Source: Chaetomium olivaceum (lineage: Eukaryota; Ascomycota; Sordariomycetes; Sordariales; Chaetomiaceae). From it: a DNA stretch of 64,000 nt. The translations under genes and the position numbers were made by a program. The stretch lies in the NCBI GenBank assembly GCA_039881045.1, contig JAYWVB010000045.1:241516-305515 (forward strand). The letters run 5' to 3'. This document shows, piece by piece, positions 44,262-54,477 of this stretch. The notes under the pieces were generated by a model that saw nothing but the letters and a program-made list of their open reading frames with translations, was not told where the DNA came from and ran no database searches. Positions within the stretch are counted from its first letter, which is position 1. Each line of letters begins with the position of its first letter.

Positions 44262-45582
44262 GTTCGCCGTCTATCGATGATATTGCTGGCGTGCCAATGC
44301 ACCGCTTTCCAGAATGAGCAATAAATACTTCGTTCCTTGTTCGGTAGGTGAGACTGCCAACAGCAAACTTGGCTAGGTGAGCGCCCCAACCAATCTGGTG
44401 TTGTGACCCGCAAACAGCAACGAACCCGTTGTTGGCGTTTCAATTCGTACCCCTCGCTCGCTTTGGACGACGGATTGGGAGGATAAATGACGTTGGTAGC
44501 TGCCTGTTACTCGGTAACGAGTTGTAGGTAGGTAGCTAAGGTAGGTAGAAATGTAAAAAGACGGATCTGACGCAGAATTGGCACTTGATACGTAGCGAGC
44601 TTGTTGAGGTAGCTCATGTGCGTGCCCGTACCTCATATATCTCAGGTACACATGCGGGAAGGAGGGAGCGAGACGCCCGAGGTACGAATCTGCAAAGTTG
44701 AAACGAGCCGCAGCCGGGTCCATGGCACCCAAGCAACCTGGCAGATGTATGTAGGCGCCATCCAGCGCCACTAGTTAATGCAAGGTCATTCTGTGTGCCG
44801 TCATCCATTTTGGAACTTGCTTGGTCTTGTGTCCTGTTTGGGTATCTTGGCCGCAGAATTCCCTAACCGCCCCCATACTGGGCGCCTGCTGGGTGGGTTT
44901 ACGAGCTGGAAGCACGTGCGATGATTCCGCAATCGCGGCGGACCGCTTTTAAGCCGCAATGGCTGATGAAAGTGCTTTGCTTTCCCGGTGCAAGGCGTTG
45001 CGGCTGTGGAACCTTGAGATCCTTCAATTGGAGTTGTGGTGGGAAGGTGCGTCAGCACAATCGAAAACGTCACAGCGTCACAGAATGGCCGAGAACGAAG
45101 TGCCCTTGCATTCCAGTGTCTCATCGTTTGACAGGGGTACATCGGGTGGGTGTGGCAGATACGGCAGGGGTGCTGCATGGATCTGGTTTGGTAGGCGTCA
45201 CCCCACCTTTGAGCACATGTCTTGATATCAACCAAACCTCGACGGCAGGAACAAGAGGCAAGTCATCCGATAGCCGACAGAAAGCCCTCACAACCGCAAG
45301 AAATCCCCCATCTACAGCTTTAGCTTCATTTATTGCTAGATTTGAATTTGGTTCATCTTCTTTTGACCGAACTTCGTTGTCTTTTCTCGCGATCAGTATT
45401 TCTTTTGTTCGATTTATTGACTTGTGGTAGATTCGATTTCTATCTCCCTTCCATTTAGTTTATTTTTAATTTATTTTTATTTTTATTTTACTCGTTTACT
45501 GACTCCTTGATGTTTGAACATTTCGAGGCCTGTTTTTAATCCCGCTTTCTTGTCTCGAGTATGAGCGGCTCTTTTGTCTCAT
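44262..45582. other. Intergenic, PKS upstream region
   Basis: Contains a TAGGTAGG cluster (44524-44548) and a T-rich stretch at about 45440-45500. Nothing gene-like. Confidence 0.45.
44524..44548. repeat. GTAGGTAG short repeat cluster
   Basis: Three close copies of GTAGGTAG about 270 bp upstream of the PKS start. Related motifs occur elsewhere in the window (39640-39660). Confidence 0.6.
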
Positions 45583-46520
45583 TTATCTACTACTACCACA
45601 GCAACCCGCGCAATTTGTGTCCCATCGAGTGATGACCTGGTCGACCGCGAACTCGGCGTCATACCGCTGCGGAAATATGTTGAGCAGCTTCTCATAGTAA
45701 CCACATCTCCGTCCACCGTACCGGAATAGAACGACAAACTCAAGATACTCCGGGTAATACCCCGCGTTTCCCAACCAACAGCGCCAACCACACCCAACCC
45801 AGACCGCACTATAATGCTTTTATCGACCGTCTGCCCCAGCAGCTCCGACACCAACACCTCATTCTAGGCAGCCTCATCCGCAAACGGCCCACCCCTGATG
45901 GGCATATCATAGGTGTCGACAACCTCACCCCCACCAAACGAGCAGACCTTCCCATCTGGCCTCTTGACTCCGCGCAGCTGCTTGATATATCCCCTCATCT
46001 GGCGCACCACCACCGCCCTATCCTCCATGGACAACTTCCCATTCCACACCTGCCTGGCCGTCTCGCGGGGATGTACTCCATCGTAACGTACCCGTCCCTG
46101 ACCTCAAGACACGCAGGACGGGGATAGTGGTGTGTGTTCGGCCACGAACCGTAGGGCATCGACCTCCAAGGCGCGGACGACGCCGTCGAGGGGGAACTTG
46201 GTCACGCGGGTGCCGCAGACGTGCTTGATGACCCAGCGGCTGTGGCGGTGGTGGATGATTTCGCCGCTGGTGGAGAGGAGGGCTTGGCCGAGCTGGTCGA
46301 GGGCTGGGTGGTCGATTCGAGGTGGTGAGGGTGGGGGTTCGATGCCGCGGGCCCGGAGCTTCTCGCGGTGCTTCTGTCGAATTAGGCGTGGGATTGGAGT
46401 TTTGATGGCTTGGGTATCGCCGTGGCCTGCCGTTTGGGCTGATTGGGATGGCGTGGATGGCTCCTCTAGAGACGGCGGTTGAGTGCCCTTCTCTTCGGGG
46501 GCGGATTCTTTGCTAGTCAT
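45583..46520 (-). pseudogene. Aminoglycoside phosphotransferase-like (APH) kinase, broken
   Basis: Starts at an ATG at 46520. The N-terminal half resembles fungal APH/choline-kinase-like proteins: WVIKHVCGTRV, EVDALRFVAEHT. It then reads in pieces from different frames: IPVLRVL, EVRDGYVTMEYI, VWNGKLSMEDRAVVVRQMRGYIKQLRG, GGPFADEAA-stop, NEVLVSELLGQ, and GNAGYYPEYLEFVVLF. At least three frame breaks and one in-frame TAG (about 45864-45866) are present. The HGDLxPRNI catalytic loop, expected just before GxxxYYPEY, is missing; only NIIV-like SIIVR remains. This loss, unlike single-base breaks elsewhere, cannot be an indel error, so I call it a pseudogene. Confidence 0.7.
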
Positions 46521-46983
46521 AGTCACTGAGGTAAGGGATCTTGTTCTTGTAGTGAGCTGGACGTGCCCGTGAGCTGTGAGTTTAGACCGGCAAGGGTGAT
46601 TAATGAAGAAAGACGGGCAGGATGGAGGCCGCATATGTTGCGGGGCTGTTTCGGAAGGATGGCTTAGAGTTGGGGGCGATTGTCTTCTTCAGTTATGAAC
46701 TGGAAACCAAGATTATAGTTTTAGCGTATCTGCGCATCCCTTTCGGCTTATGAATTACAAGACATCCGTCTCTGAACTACACCGGATATACACAACTGAA
46801 AAAGTAAGAAGAGCTAACAAGACTCGGAGGTATCAAAAAATATCAGCCGCCCACCGTCGTCCCCGGCGCAGTTTGCAACCCCGAAAGCCAGCAATCGCTT
46901 TTGTAAGACCGGTGACCTAGCATGCCCAAGCATACTGCCAGTCCGGCCTGCGTGCCGCGTATTCGGCGCATCACCCATCACCC
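46521..46983. other. Intergenic
   Basis: Upstream of the APH relic and downstream of PEX11. Nothing recognised. Confidence 0.45.
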
Positions 46984-47765
46984 TTAGGCAGTCTTCTTCC
47001 ACTGCAGGTACACGCCGATCAGAGAGCTCAGCGTGCCCGCAAGACCGACAACGCCGTCGTCGAAGTGAACCCAGCTGAGGGCCGACAGAGGCACCGTCAG
47101 ATCGCACAGGTCCGAAGTGAGCTGCAGCCGGCTAGCCGCGCGCTCCCTGCGATACATTGTTAGCACATTTGCACTTGTGTCTCGCCCCCCAGAAATACGC
47201 AGGCAAAGAAAACTCACATAGCAATCCTCTTCCCCTCCAACACCCCCTCCCCCTCCTTCCGATCCACCGTCGCCTCGCGCAGCCGCAGCTGGCGCAGGGT
47301 ATACATCTGGGCCACCACGCTACACGCCAGGCCAAACGCCCAGAAGCGATACGCCTCCTGCTGCAGGCGCTTGGCGCGCGGGCTCTTCCGGATGCCCGTC
47401 GCATCGAGCACGGTGCCCAGATCCATGGTCAAATAGCCCGCATACCCCAGCTGGCGACCGACCGTCGCGTAGCGCAGCACGGGGTCCGCCGTCTTGGAGA
47501 CGTCGGCGGCGGCGACGGCGGCCGCCTTGAAGTGCTCGACGTTCTTGCCCGCCCGCAGCACCTTGCGCACGAGGCCGAACTGCTTCTTCATCGTCTCCCA
47601 GGGCTGGATTGAGGGCTGGGGCTTGTTGGTCCGCAGCAGGTACCACGCGTAGAAGCGCGCAAAGTATTGGAGGGTGCGCAGCAGCTTGTCGCGGCCGACG
47701 GTGGTGGCGACGAATTTGAGGTAGTGCGAGACCGCGGGGTGGTAGATGAGCGTGTCGGCAACCAT
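46984..47765 (-). CDS. PEX11: Peroxisomal membrane protein Pex11
   Basis: Exons (minus) 47765-47218 and 47146-46984; 236 residues, the same length as yeast Pex11. Controls peroxisome elongation and division in the peroxisomal membrane. Family features: N-terminal amphipathic helix region VSHYLKFVATTVGRDKLLRTLQYFARFYAWYL, then RKVLRAGKNVEHFK, a membrane-inserting stretch ALSWVHFDDGVVGLAGTLSS near the end and a short WKK tail. The 71-nt intron has a GTGCTAACA branch region and joins phase 2 to phase 2. Confidence 0.93.
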
Positions 47766-48361
47766 TTTGGCGGTGGTGGTTGGTTGTGTTGTTGGCCTTC
47801 CTTTAATTGCTTTCGTCTATGTACGGGTGTGTATGGAGGTGAGTTTGTGAACGTGGGTTGGGTATGCCGCGTAGCGTTAGTTAATCGATTGAGATGACGT
47901 TCGGTCGGGTTGTTGCGGTGAATGGAATTGGCTTCGGTGTCCGGGTCAATTACGGCGGTAGTTGGAAGAAAAAGGCTCGGTGCGGTTGATCGAAGTTGGA
48001 GGGCGGAAGGTGAGGGTCACAAAGGGATGGGGTCAGTTGGAGAGAGATGGCTCGCGCGATGCCGCAATGCGCACATGCCGAGGTTGCGCCCGCTGCCGCG
48101 ACTGCAGTGCGAGCCGAAGGGGGACAGGAGCAAGGAACCGAGCAATGCGGGGCTTGTTTCGGCTGATCACTCAATGCTCAACAGCCGATCAACTAATAAA
48201 GCTCAGGGTTAGGGCTGTTTATGTCCATCTTTCATCTACCCGCTCCGTATATCTTTCTCCATGGCCCCTTTTCAACATATGATCGTTGAAATTGTGCTAT
48301 TCAAATGCTAAATCCCACGCCCTCAAAACCAGCCGGCCCATATATACACTCTATCAAACAA
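47766..48361. promoter_or_regulatory. PEX11 upstream region
   Basis: 596 bp holding the PEX11 promoter and the 3' region of the nitronate monooxygenase gene. A CAGGGTTAGGG element lies near 48205. No gene seen. Confidence 0.4.
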
Positions 48362-49550
48362 TTATAGTTTTGGCGCAGGGGTAAATAGCCCGATCCGTTC
48401 CTTGAGCGTTTCTTCCGCCTCCTTCTCGATCCTCGCAACGAGGTCCTTGCAGTTGGGGATATCGTGGATCAGGCCGATGACCTGGCCCGCCGTCCAGACG
48501 CCATACTCCGGGTCGCCGTTGACGAACACCTCGCGGCCGCGCTTGCCGCTGACGAAGGGTGCGATCTCGGAAAACTCCCCTGTCTTGCTCTCGTGCTCGA
48601 CCTTGAGTGCCTGCTCAGTGACCTTGTTGCGGTACAAACGCGTCGTGTTGCGCCAGCGCCGTAGTACCAAAGCTGTGTCGGTTTCCTCCGCCTTTACAAT
48701 CTGCTCCTTGATGTTGTGGTGGATCGGGCTCTCGACAGTGCAGAGGAACCGCGTGCCCATGTTGACACCGCAGGCGCCAAGGCACAACGCCGCCGCAAGG
48801 CCCTGTCCATCGGCGAAGCCGCCCGATGCAATGAAGGGCACCTTGAGTGTTTGCCGCGCTTTGCTGAGCAGGATGAAGTTTGTGATGTCCGACTCACCCA
48901 CGTGGCTACACAACTGTTAGTTCTACCTGCCAAGGCAGACCTGTGGGTGCTTGACTCACCCAGCGCACTCAAACCCATCAATGCTCAGAAAGTCAACGCC
49001 GAGCTTGATGGCAGACTGAGCGTGCCTGATGGTTGTGCATTTGTGCAGGACGATGCAGCCAGCCTTCTTGAGCTTCGCGATGACGGGGCCCGGCGAGTTT
49101 CCGGCCGTCTCAACGATTTTGATGCCCTCATCAATAGCCACCTGGGCGTACCCCTCATAATCGGGCGGGACAATCGCCGGGAGCAGGGTGATGTTGACAC
49201 CGAACGGCTTGCTCGTCAACTTCCTGCACTTGCGGATCTCCTGGCGCAGCCCTTCCGGCTCAGGCCAGATCAGGGCTGTGATGATACCCAAGCCGCCCGC
49301 ATTGGACACGGCACTCGCCATCTCAGCCGTTCCAACATGCTGTGGAATGTTAATTTTTTGGTCCTCGACTCAAGTGAGGCGAGTTACTTGCCTGCATGCC
49401 ACCCTGCACAACGGGGACTTTATATCGCCAATAACAGTCATGTCAGTGTCCGAAATTTAAATTGGTATGTTCACAGCAGATGTAAACCGCCCGTTTGAAC
49501 AACATACCTGCAATGCCGAGACGGCGGGTCAATTCCGTGTTGAAGGGCAT
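48362..49550 (-). CDS. Nitronate monooxygenase (2-nitropropane dioxygenase family)
   Basis: Exons (minus) 49550-49508, 49417-49392, 49339-48960 and 48905-48362; 330 residues. FMN-dependent enzyme that oxidises alkyl nitronates such as propionate-3-nitronate to carbonyl and nitrite, a detoxification role. Family features: VPVVQGGMQHVG at the N terminus, SNAGGLGIITAL, KPFGVNITLLPA, CTTIRHAQSAIKLGVDFLSIDGFECAGHVG and the FMN-phosphate site PFIASGGFADGQGLAAALCLGACGVNMGTRF. Intron 2 uses a GC donor (CAG|gcaagt), a genuine GC-AG intron; all phases agree. Confidence 0.93.
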
Positions 49551-52500
49551 CTTTGCGACGAGCACACACGGAGCAGTTCAGTGGGTAGCGGATTAATGGG
49601 CCGACAGTACGGGATAAGGTAGGCGGAAGTGAGTGGACGGGAAGAAGCGCGCGCAAAGTCGAATTACAGAGCCGAGTTCACTGCACAACCACAGCCGCGA
49701 TTCAGAGCGAGGGATGAGTCGGACAAAGGAATGGAAACCGGATACGGGCCTGGTTCAAATGGTCTTCGGCCGGGTAACACTCGGGCAAGACACGGTCATG
49801 CTACGACACGGCGAGGGGCGGTTCCCTCGGCAGGGCTCCTCATCGCCGCCCCATGAGATGAGATGGATGGAGCCTGCCAGAGCCTGGGGTGCTGGGGTAA
49901 GGTAACTGAGCCGAGGCATCTGTGGGGGGCGACCATCCCGAAACGGGTCAGGCGGAGCGAGCACATGCCTCAGGCGCTCAGCTGAGCCTCGTTCGTAACA
50001 ACTTTACATGACATACCTCAGATAACTACTGGGTCTGGTGTTCGTAATATATACGTATACATACATGGAAATCAAGACTTGGAGTTCGGCTTTTTTTGCC
50101 CATGCCGTGCTCCTGGCTCCCTATGGCCAAAAAAAAAACTGATACACCAAAAATAAAGAAGACGAAAAGTCGGAGATTTTGGTCCACTTCGTTTTCTTAA
50201 ATTCCAGTTCGATTTGCCAAAAAATAAAGACAAAAAGTCAGAGATTCTGTTCCACTTCGTTTTCTTAAGTTCGGGTTCGATTTGACCGAGAAATACGCAT
50301 CAAGACAGCTCTGTGTACAGATGATGCTACCAAAAGAATTGGCCCACCGCCTTCCAGGTTCCAGTGGTTCTGCTTGGCAGAAAAAGGCCCATAGCCACTA
50401 ACAGTTTAACGGGCGGTGAGCCAATACTTTTGGTAGGATCATCTGTACTTTGGGTGTATCGGTCTTTTTGCCCAGCGGGAGCCTGGGTATGCCGGTGCCT
50501 TGTGGCGTGCAGCCCCACCGCCTTGCGAGTGCATGCCAAGACCAGCTTTGCACCACACAGTGAACCTTTCCCTCCCGCTCTCTCACCAGTCTCACGCAAT
50601 GGGCACCGGGCCACGACAGACAAAACACTTTCTTTGATTGTGAATTCGAAGTAGTCTGTCGCGATTGAATGATTGCACATACGAAATCGGAAAGCCACTC
50701 ACTAAATATCCGGGTAGCATGAAAGCTGTAGTAGCCCAGGCCTTCCTGCTTTGACACGCCGTTAAGTGATAAACCTGGTCACTAGGTCATGAGCAGAACA
50801 GCCTTGGGGGTGCTATCCCACTGACGGTGCCACAGATTAATGGTAAAGGGAAGTGTTTTTTCTTCACTTCGTTCATATCCACAATTTATTCGAAGATTTG
50901 TATTAATAATACAGATTACCGATGTTGTTGTTTTCTGTGTGCAGAGATGGAAGACATGCTGAAGCATGACTAAACCAACACGGCCCGGTCGGGTCAGCCC
51001 AACGACCGCCAGCTCAATGTTTTTGGTCAAGTGTGCTGCCCAACTTGGGAACTTGAGGCGTTGATACTCGACTGGACCGCGTCACTCGTCGTCGGTATGC
51101 CACTTTGTGGTTGATGGCCGCCCTGTTTGACATGGCAACACGCCACTGGCATCCCGCGCCAGCCTACCGGAGCTCTTTTGTCTATAAACAGGCCGTTGCC
51201 CTCGCCCCCAGCGAGGATCGTTCTGCCACATCTTTCTTTTGCCACGTTCTTACGCGTTTACGTCTCTTCTCGCACCGGCGCCGCCGACGAAGCTTGCCAG
51301 CCGCGGGATGTTGCGGAATTGTTTGCTTTTGCCGGCCATATTCGGGGGACACCCAGCGGGCCACCGCAGATGCCGCAAAGTTTTGCAACACCAACATCAC
51401 CGCGATGTGACACCGGCACTCGCGCGTCGAGCAGTTGTCATTCACTGATTCGGTTCTTGTACCCTACCGGAGTCGCGTGGTCATCCTCACGCCGGGTTGG
51501 TCCAGGCCCGTCAAGCCCCCCTGCACCCAACTTGGGCTGATGTACGAGCCGCGTGTCACTCGATCCAACTCTGTACACCGATCAATCGACAGCACTTCGT
51601 CGCCGGCGCCTGCGGCCATGTTCCAAGCCGCCCATTTTGAGCATCCGGCCTGGCTCGTCCGGGACACGGCGTTGAGCACCTCCGAAAACGAAGGTGGGAC
51701 GAATGACTGGACTGGGAGGGAGACTCAAGAAATCTGTTTTGGATCGAAATCTCGGAAAGCCGCAGAGGGGGCCTCACTCAGGCAGGTTGTCAAGGAAGTC
51801 CAACTACCTAGGAAGGACTTTTCGGCCCACAGTCCGCGTCTGTCGTTCGAATGAGCGTTACCCTCAGTGTCTCAGTCCGCTCCAGGCGAATGCCAAAACC
51901 GAGGCGCGGAACAACCTCCGGTTAACTCTGAAGTCCGATGGTGTTGGTAGTACAGGTACGTGTACAACGTACTAACAAGTTCGACCCTCCATCGTTTCGC
52001 TTCCTGAGGTGCGCTAGCCGTCAAGTACCGCCTGTGGTAGGGTCTCGTGGGCGCGCCTCATTGCTGCACAACATGCGGATCCTGGATACCGCCATTCGTG
52101 AAACCACAACTAGTGGAGTTCCCGCAGCCGGTACCGTCCGATCTGTGTTTACGCTCAGTGGTCATTCTTCAACCGCCCAACGCCATGCCTCCGCGACATG
52201 ATCTCATGGTTTGTTGACACCCGGTCATTGGTCCCATGGCTGGAGAGATTTGACAATTCCCGCCACACCTCGCGAACGGTACGTATGTACAAGTCATTGG
52301 GAAACGGGGAAGCAAACATCTGACACTACACTCGGCAGATCCGGGTTGCCCTTCCGGATCAATATGACGGCACACAAATTGCGGATTATGTTGAACTGGT
52401 AGCACATTCGACGCTCCGGCTCATTTCCGCAAAGCCCGAGACGACGTCGACACTTTTTTGTTGACACGAAACATGACCACGTTTTTCCCGTCCAATGACC

Positions 52501-53892
52501 GCCGGCAAGTATCTGTCGCGGTTGTCCGATTCGTTGTTCCGTTTTCTGTCACAGGCCAAGGTGAACAGCCCTGGTCTCGATTTAGACTACGGCTGCATCT
52601 GACGGTGACAACTCAGACGAACCTCGCTCGTCTTGGCACCCGAACGACATGGCATTTCTGCCCAGCCCACAAATGATATCTGTTGTGCCATTTTGTTGTT
52701 CTTGTTTTCTGGGCGCTGACAGCTCGTAACCACCGGAGTACCAGTTCACTCCCTTTTTACCCCTTGCTCTTCTTACTTTGCGTTAGTTCGTTTTGGGTAG
52801 TTGCTCGAGTGGGTTGACAGCTCATCGGCGCCCCAGCGGGCACCCAAGCTTTGAACCCTTGCTCTTTCTGGCAGACCGGTGGTGCATCATATTGCTTTTT
52901 CCGCACACTCTGTCTTGACTTCGTCGTCCCGGGCACCGGGAACCAATTCCCGGCAGACGGCTGCTCGGCACCGCGCCCCGTGCATCCACGCTGCCTCACC
53001 CGCCCGCTGGCGTCGACGTCTCTAGATGTACATACACACATTTCATACATACACATCGGGTCATGTCGTGTGCTGCGGCTTTCCACTCCGTCTGCAGTAA
53101 CGTCAGTAACGTCAGGCCTGGTGCCATGGCTTGATCGAGTCCCAATGGATCCGTGGCACCTTGTTTGCTGGAGGCCGGTGACTTGGCACACAACAGCAGC
53201 GCAGGGGCCAAAAAGCAAAGAAGACGGTCAAGAAGATCGGAAAAGAAATCTTATCCATCCACCGCCTCGGATGGAGACAAGTCGTCGCCATGCCGGGACA
53301 GCCCGCTAATCCCCACACCAGGGTAGCCATCATAATAGTCCCCAAGTTGCTAAAATATTTGATCTTGCTCGCATTTCCCGCCAGTCCCGTCTACTTCCTC
53401 CATCTACACCGGGGAGAGGATAGAATCTTGTCGCCTCCTGCTTCCGTCTTGTCCATCCGTCCGTCCGCGGCCACGATGCACCATCCCGTCTCCTGCCCAT
53501 AATCTACTCGCTGACGTCCTGCACCTTCGCGAACAAACAAGTCTCTCGGGGAAGAGCAAAACAGGAGACGGCGCAAACGGGACAGCAAGGGGCATGCAGC
53601 TTAATTAAGCACTTCAGCTCTTCGAATCCCTTGCGGCCACATCAGTCGTCTCGCAGACCGGTTGTCTGGAAACCTAAGTGGTACCTGCGCTACGGGCTGT
53701 CCCGAGAGTAGACGACCGAGGACGCCATCAATACCTACTCGTTCTCCTCTCTTGCTTGACAACCCAAGTACCCTGCCACGATCGATCTCGCCAAGACCCT
53801 CTGCCGATCTTAGCATCATCACCATCTACGCCACCAGATTTGGAAGACTACCTTCTTGTTCCGTTCCACGCACCAAACTCAACAAACACACA
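49551..53892. other. Large gene-poor stretch
   Basis: 4.3 kb with no supported gene. It contains a 68-bp imperfect tandem duplication at 50149-50285, several A/T-rich and C-rich patches and short open frames on both strands that look random. It may be the upstream region of the dsRNA-binding gene, or hold unrecognised non-coding RNA or lineage-specific genes. Confidence 0.5.
50149..50285. repeat. Imperfect tandem duplication of about 68 bp
   Basis: Two adjacent copies: AAAAATAAAGAAGACGAAAA at about 50149 and AAAAATAAAGACAAAAAG at about 50218, each followed by TCxGAGATT, TCCACTTCGTTTTCTTAA and TTCGATTTG. They differ by roughly 10 changes. Confidence 0.85.
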
Positions 53893-54477
53893 ATGGCGTA
53901 CCAGACCTGGCAAGACAAGCTCGAGGGTACTGCACCCCGTCCCGACTCACTCTCATCCTCCATCATCACCATCATCATCATATCTCCACTTTCCGCCCAA
54001 CCGCGTCCTTCTCACCAGCTAACCACCACCCTTCAGTGATCTGCCGCGAGTGCAACATCGCCGCGCCCAACTTCCAACTCGTTTCTGACAGGCGAGGTAT
54101 GCTTCCCCCCGCCCCTTTCAACCCCCCCCATCACATGACAAAACTACCTCCCTACCAAGTGTGATTGGGGAATGCCACTGCATCATCAAACCAGCAACCC
54201 CAACCACACCCACTTCAGTTCAGTTCAGTTCAGTTCAGTTCAGTCCAGTTCAGTCCCCCCCCTCCCTAACACACGTACTGTACTTGTAGGAGGCCGCACC
54301 GCCTGGTCGAGCACGGTGACCGTCTACGGCACCACCCACACCGCCCGGTTCTGGTACGACGGCCAGAACCTCAACAACGCCCGCGAGGACGCCGCCGAGG
54401 TCGCCTTCAAAGTCCTCAGCAGCTCCAGCAGCTCCAGCCCCGCCAGCTCCCCGGCTACCAGCCGCAGCGGTTGGTAG
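53893..54477 (+). CDS. Small single-domain dsRNA-binding (DRBM) protein
   Basis: Exons 53893-53926, 54037-54096 and 54290-54477; 93 residues, phases consistent. Almost the whole protein is a double-stranded RNA-binding motif: helix 1 WQDKLEVICRECNI, a beta region FQLVSDRRG...WSSTVTVYGTTHTARFWYDG, and the C-terminal helix NAREDAAEVAFKVL. A Ser-rich tail follows. Key basic residues of the usual KKxAK motif in helix 2 are replaced (NNAREDAAE), so RNA affinity could be weak or the partner may be a protein. Intron 2 (193 nt) contains a (TTCAG)n tract. Function unknown; RNA silencing or other dsRNA handling is possible. Confidence 0.72.
54214..54253 (+). repeat. (TTCAG)n microsatellite within intron 2 of the dsRNA-binding gene
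   Basis: About eight TTCAG units, one interrupted (TCCAG). Each unit ends with a pyrimidine-AG resembling a 3' splice site, upstream of the used acceptor at 54289. Confidence 0.9.
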
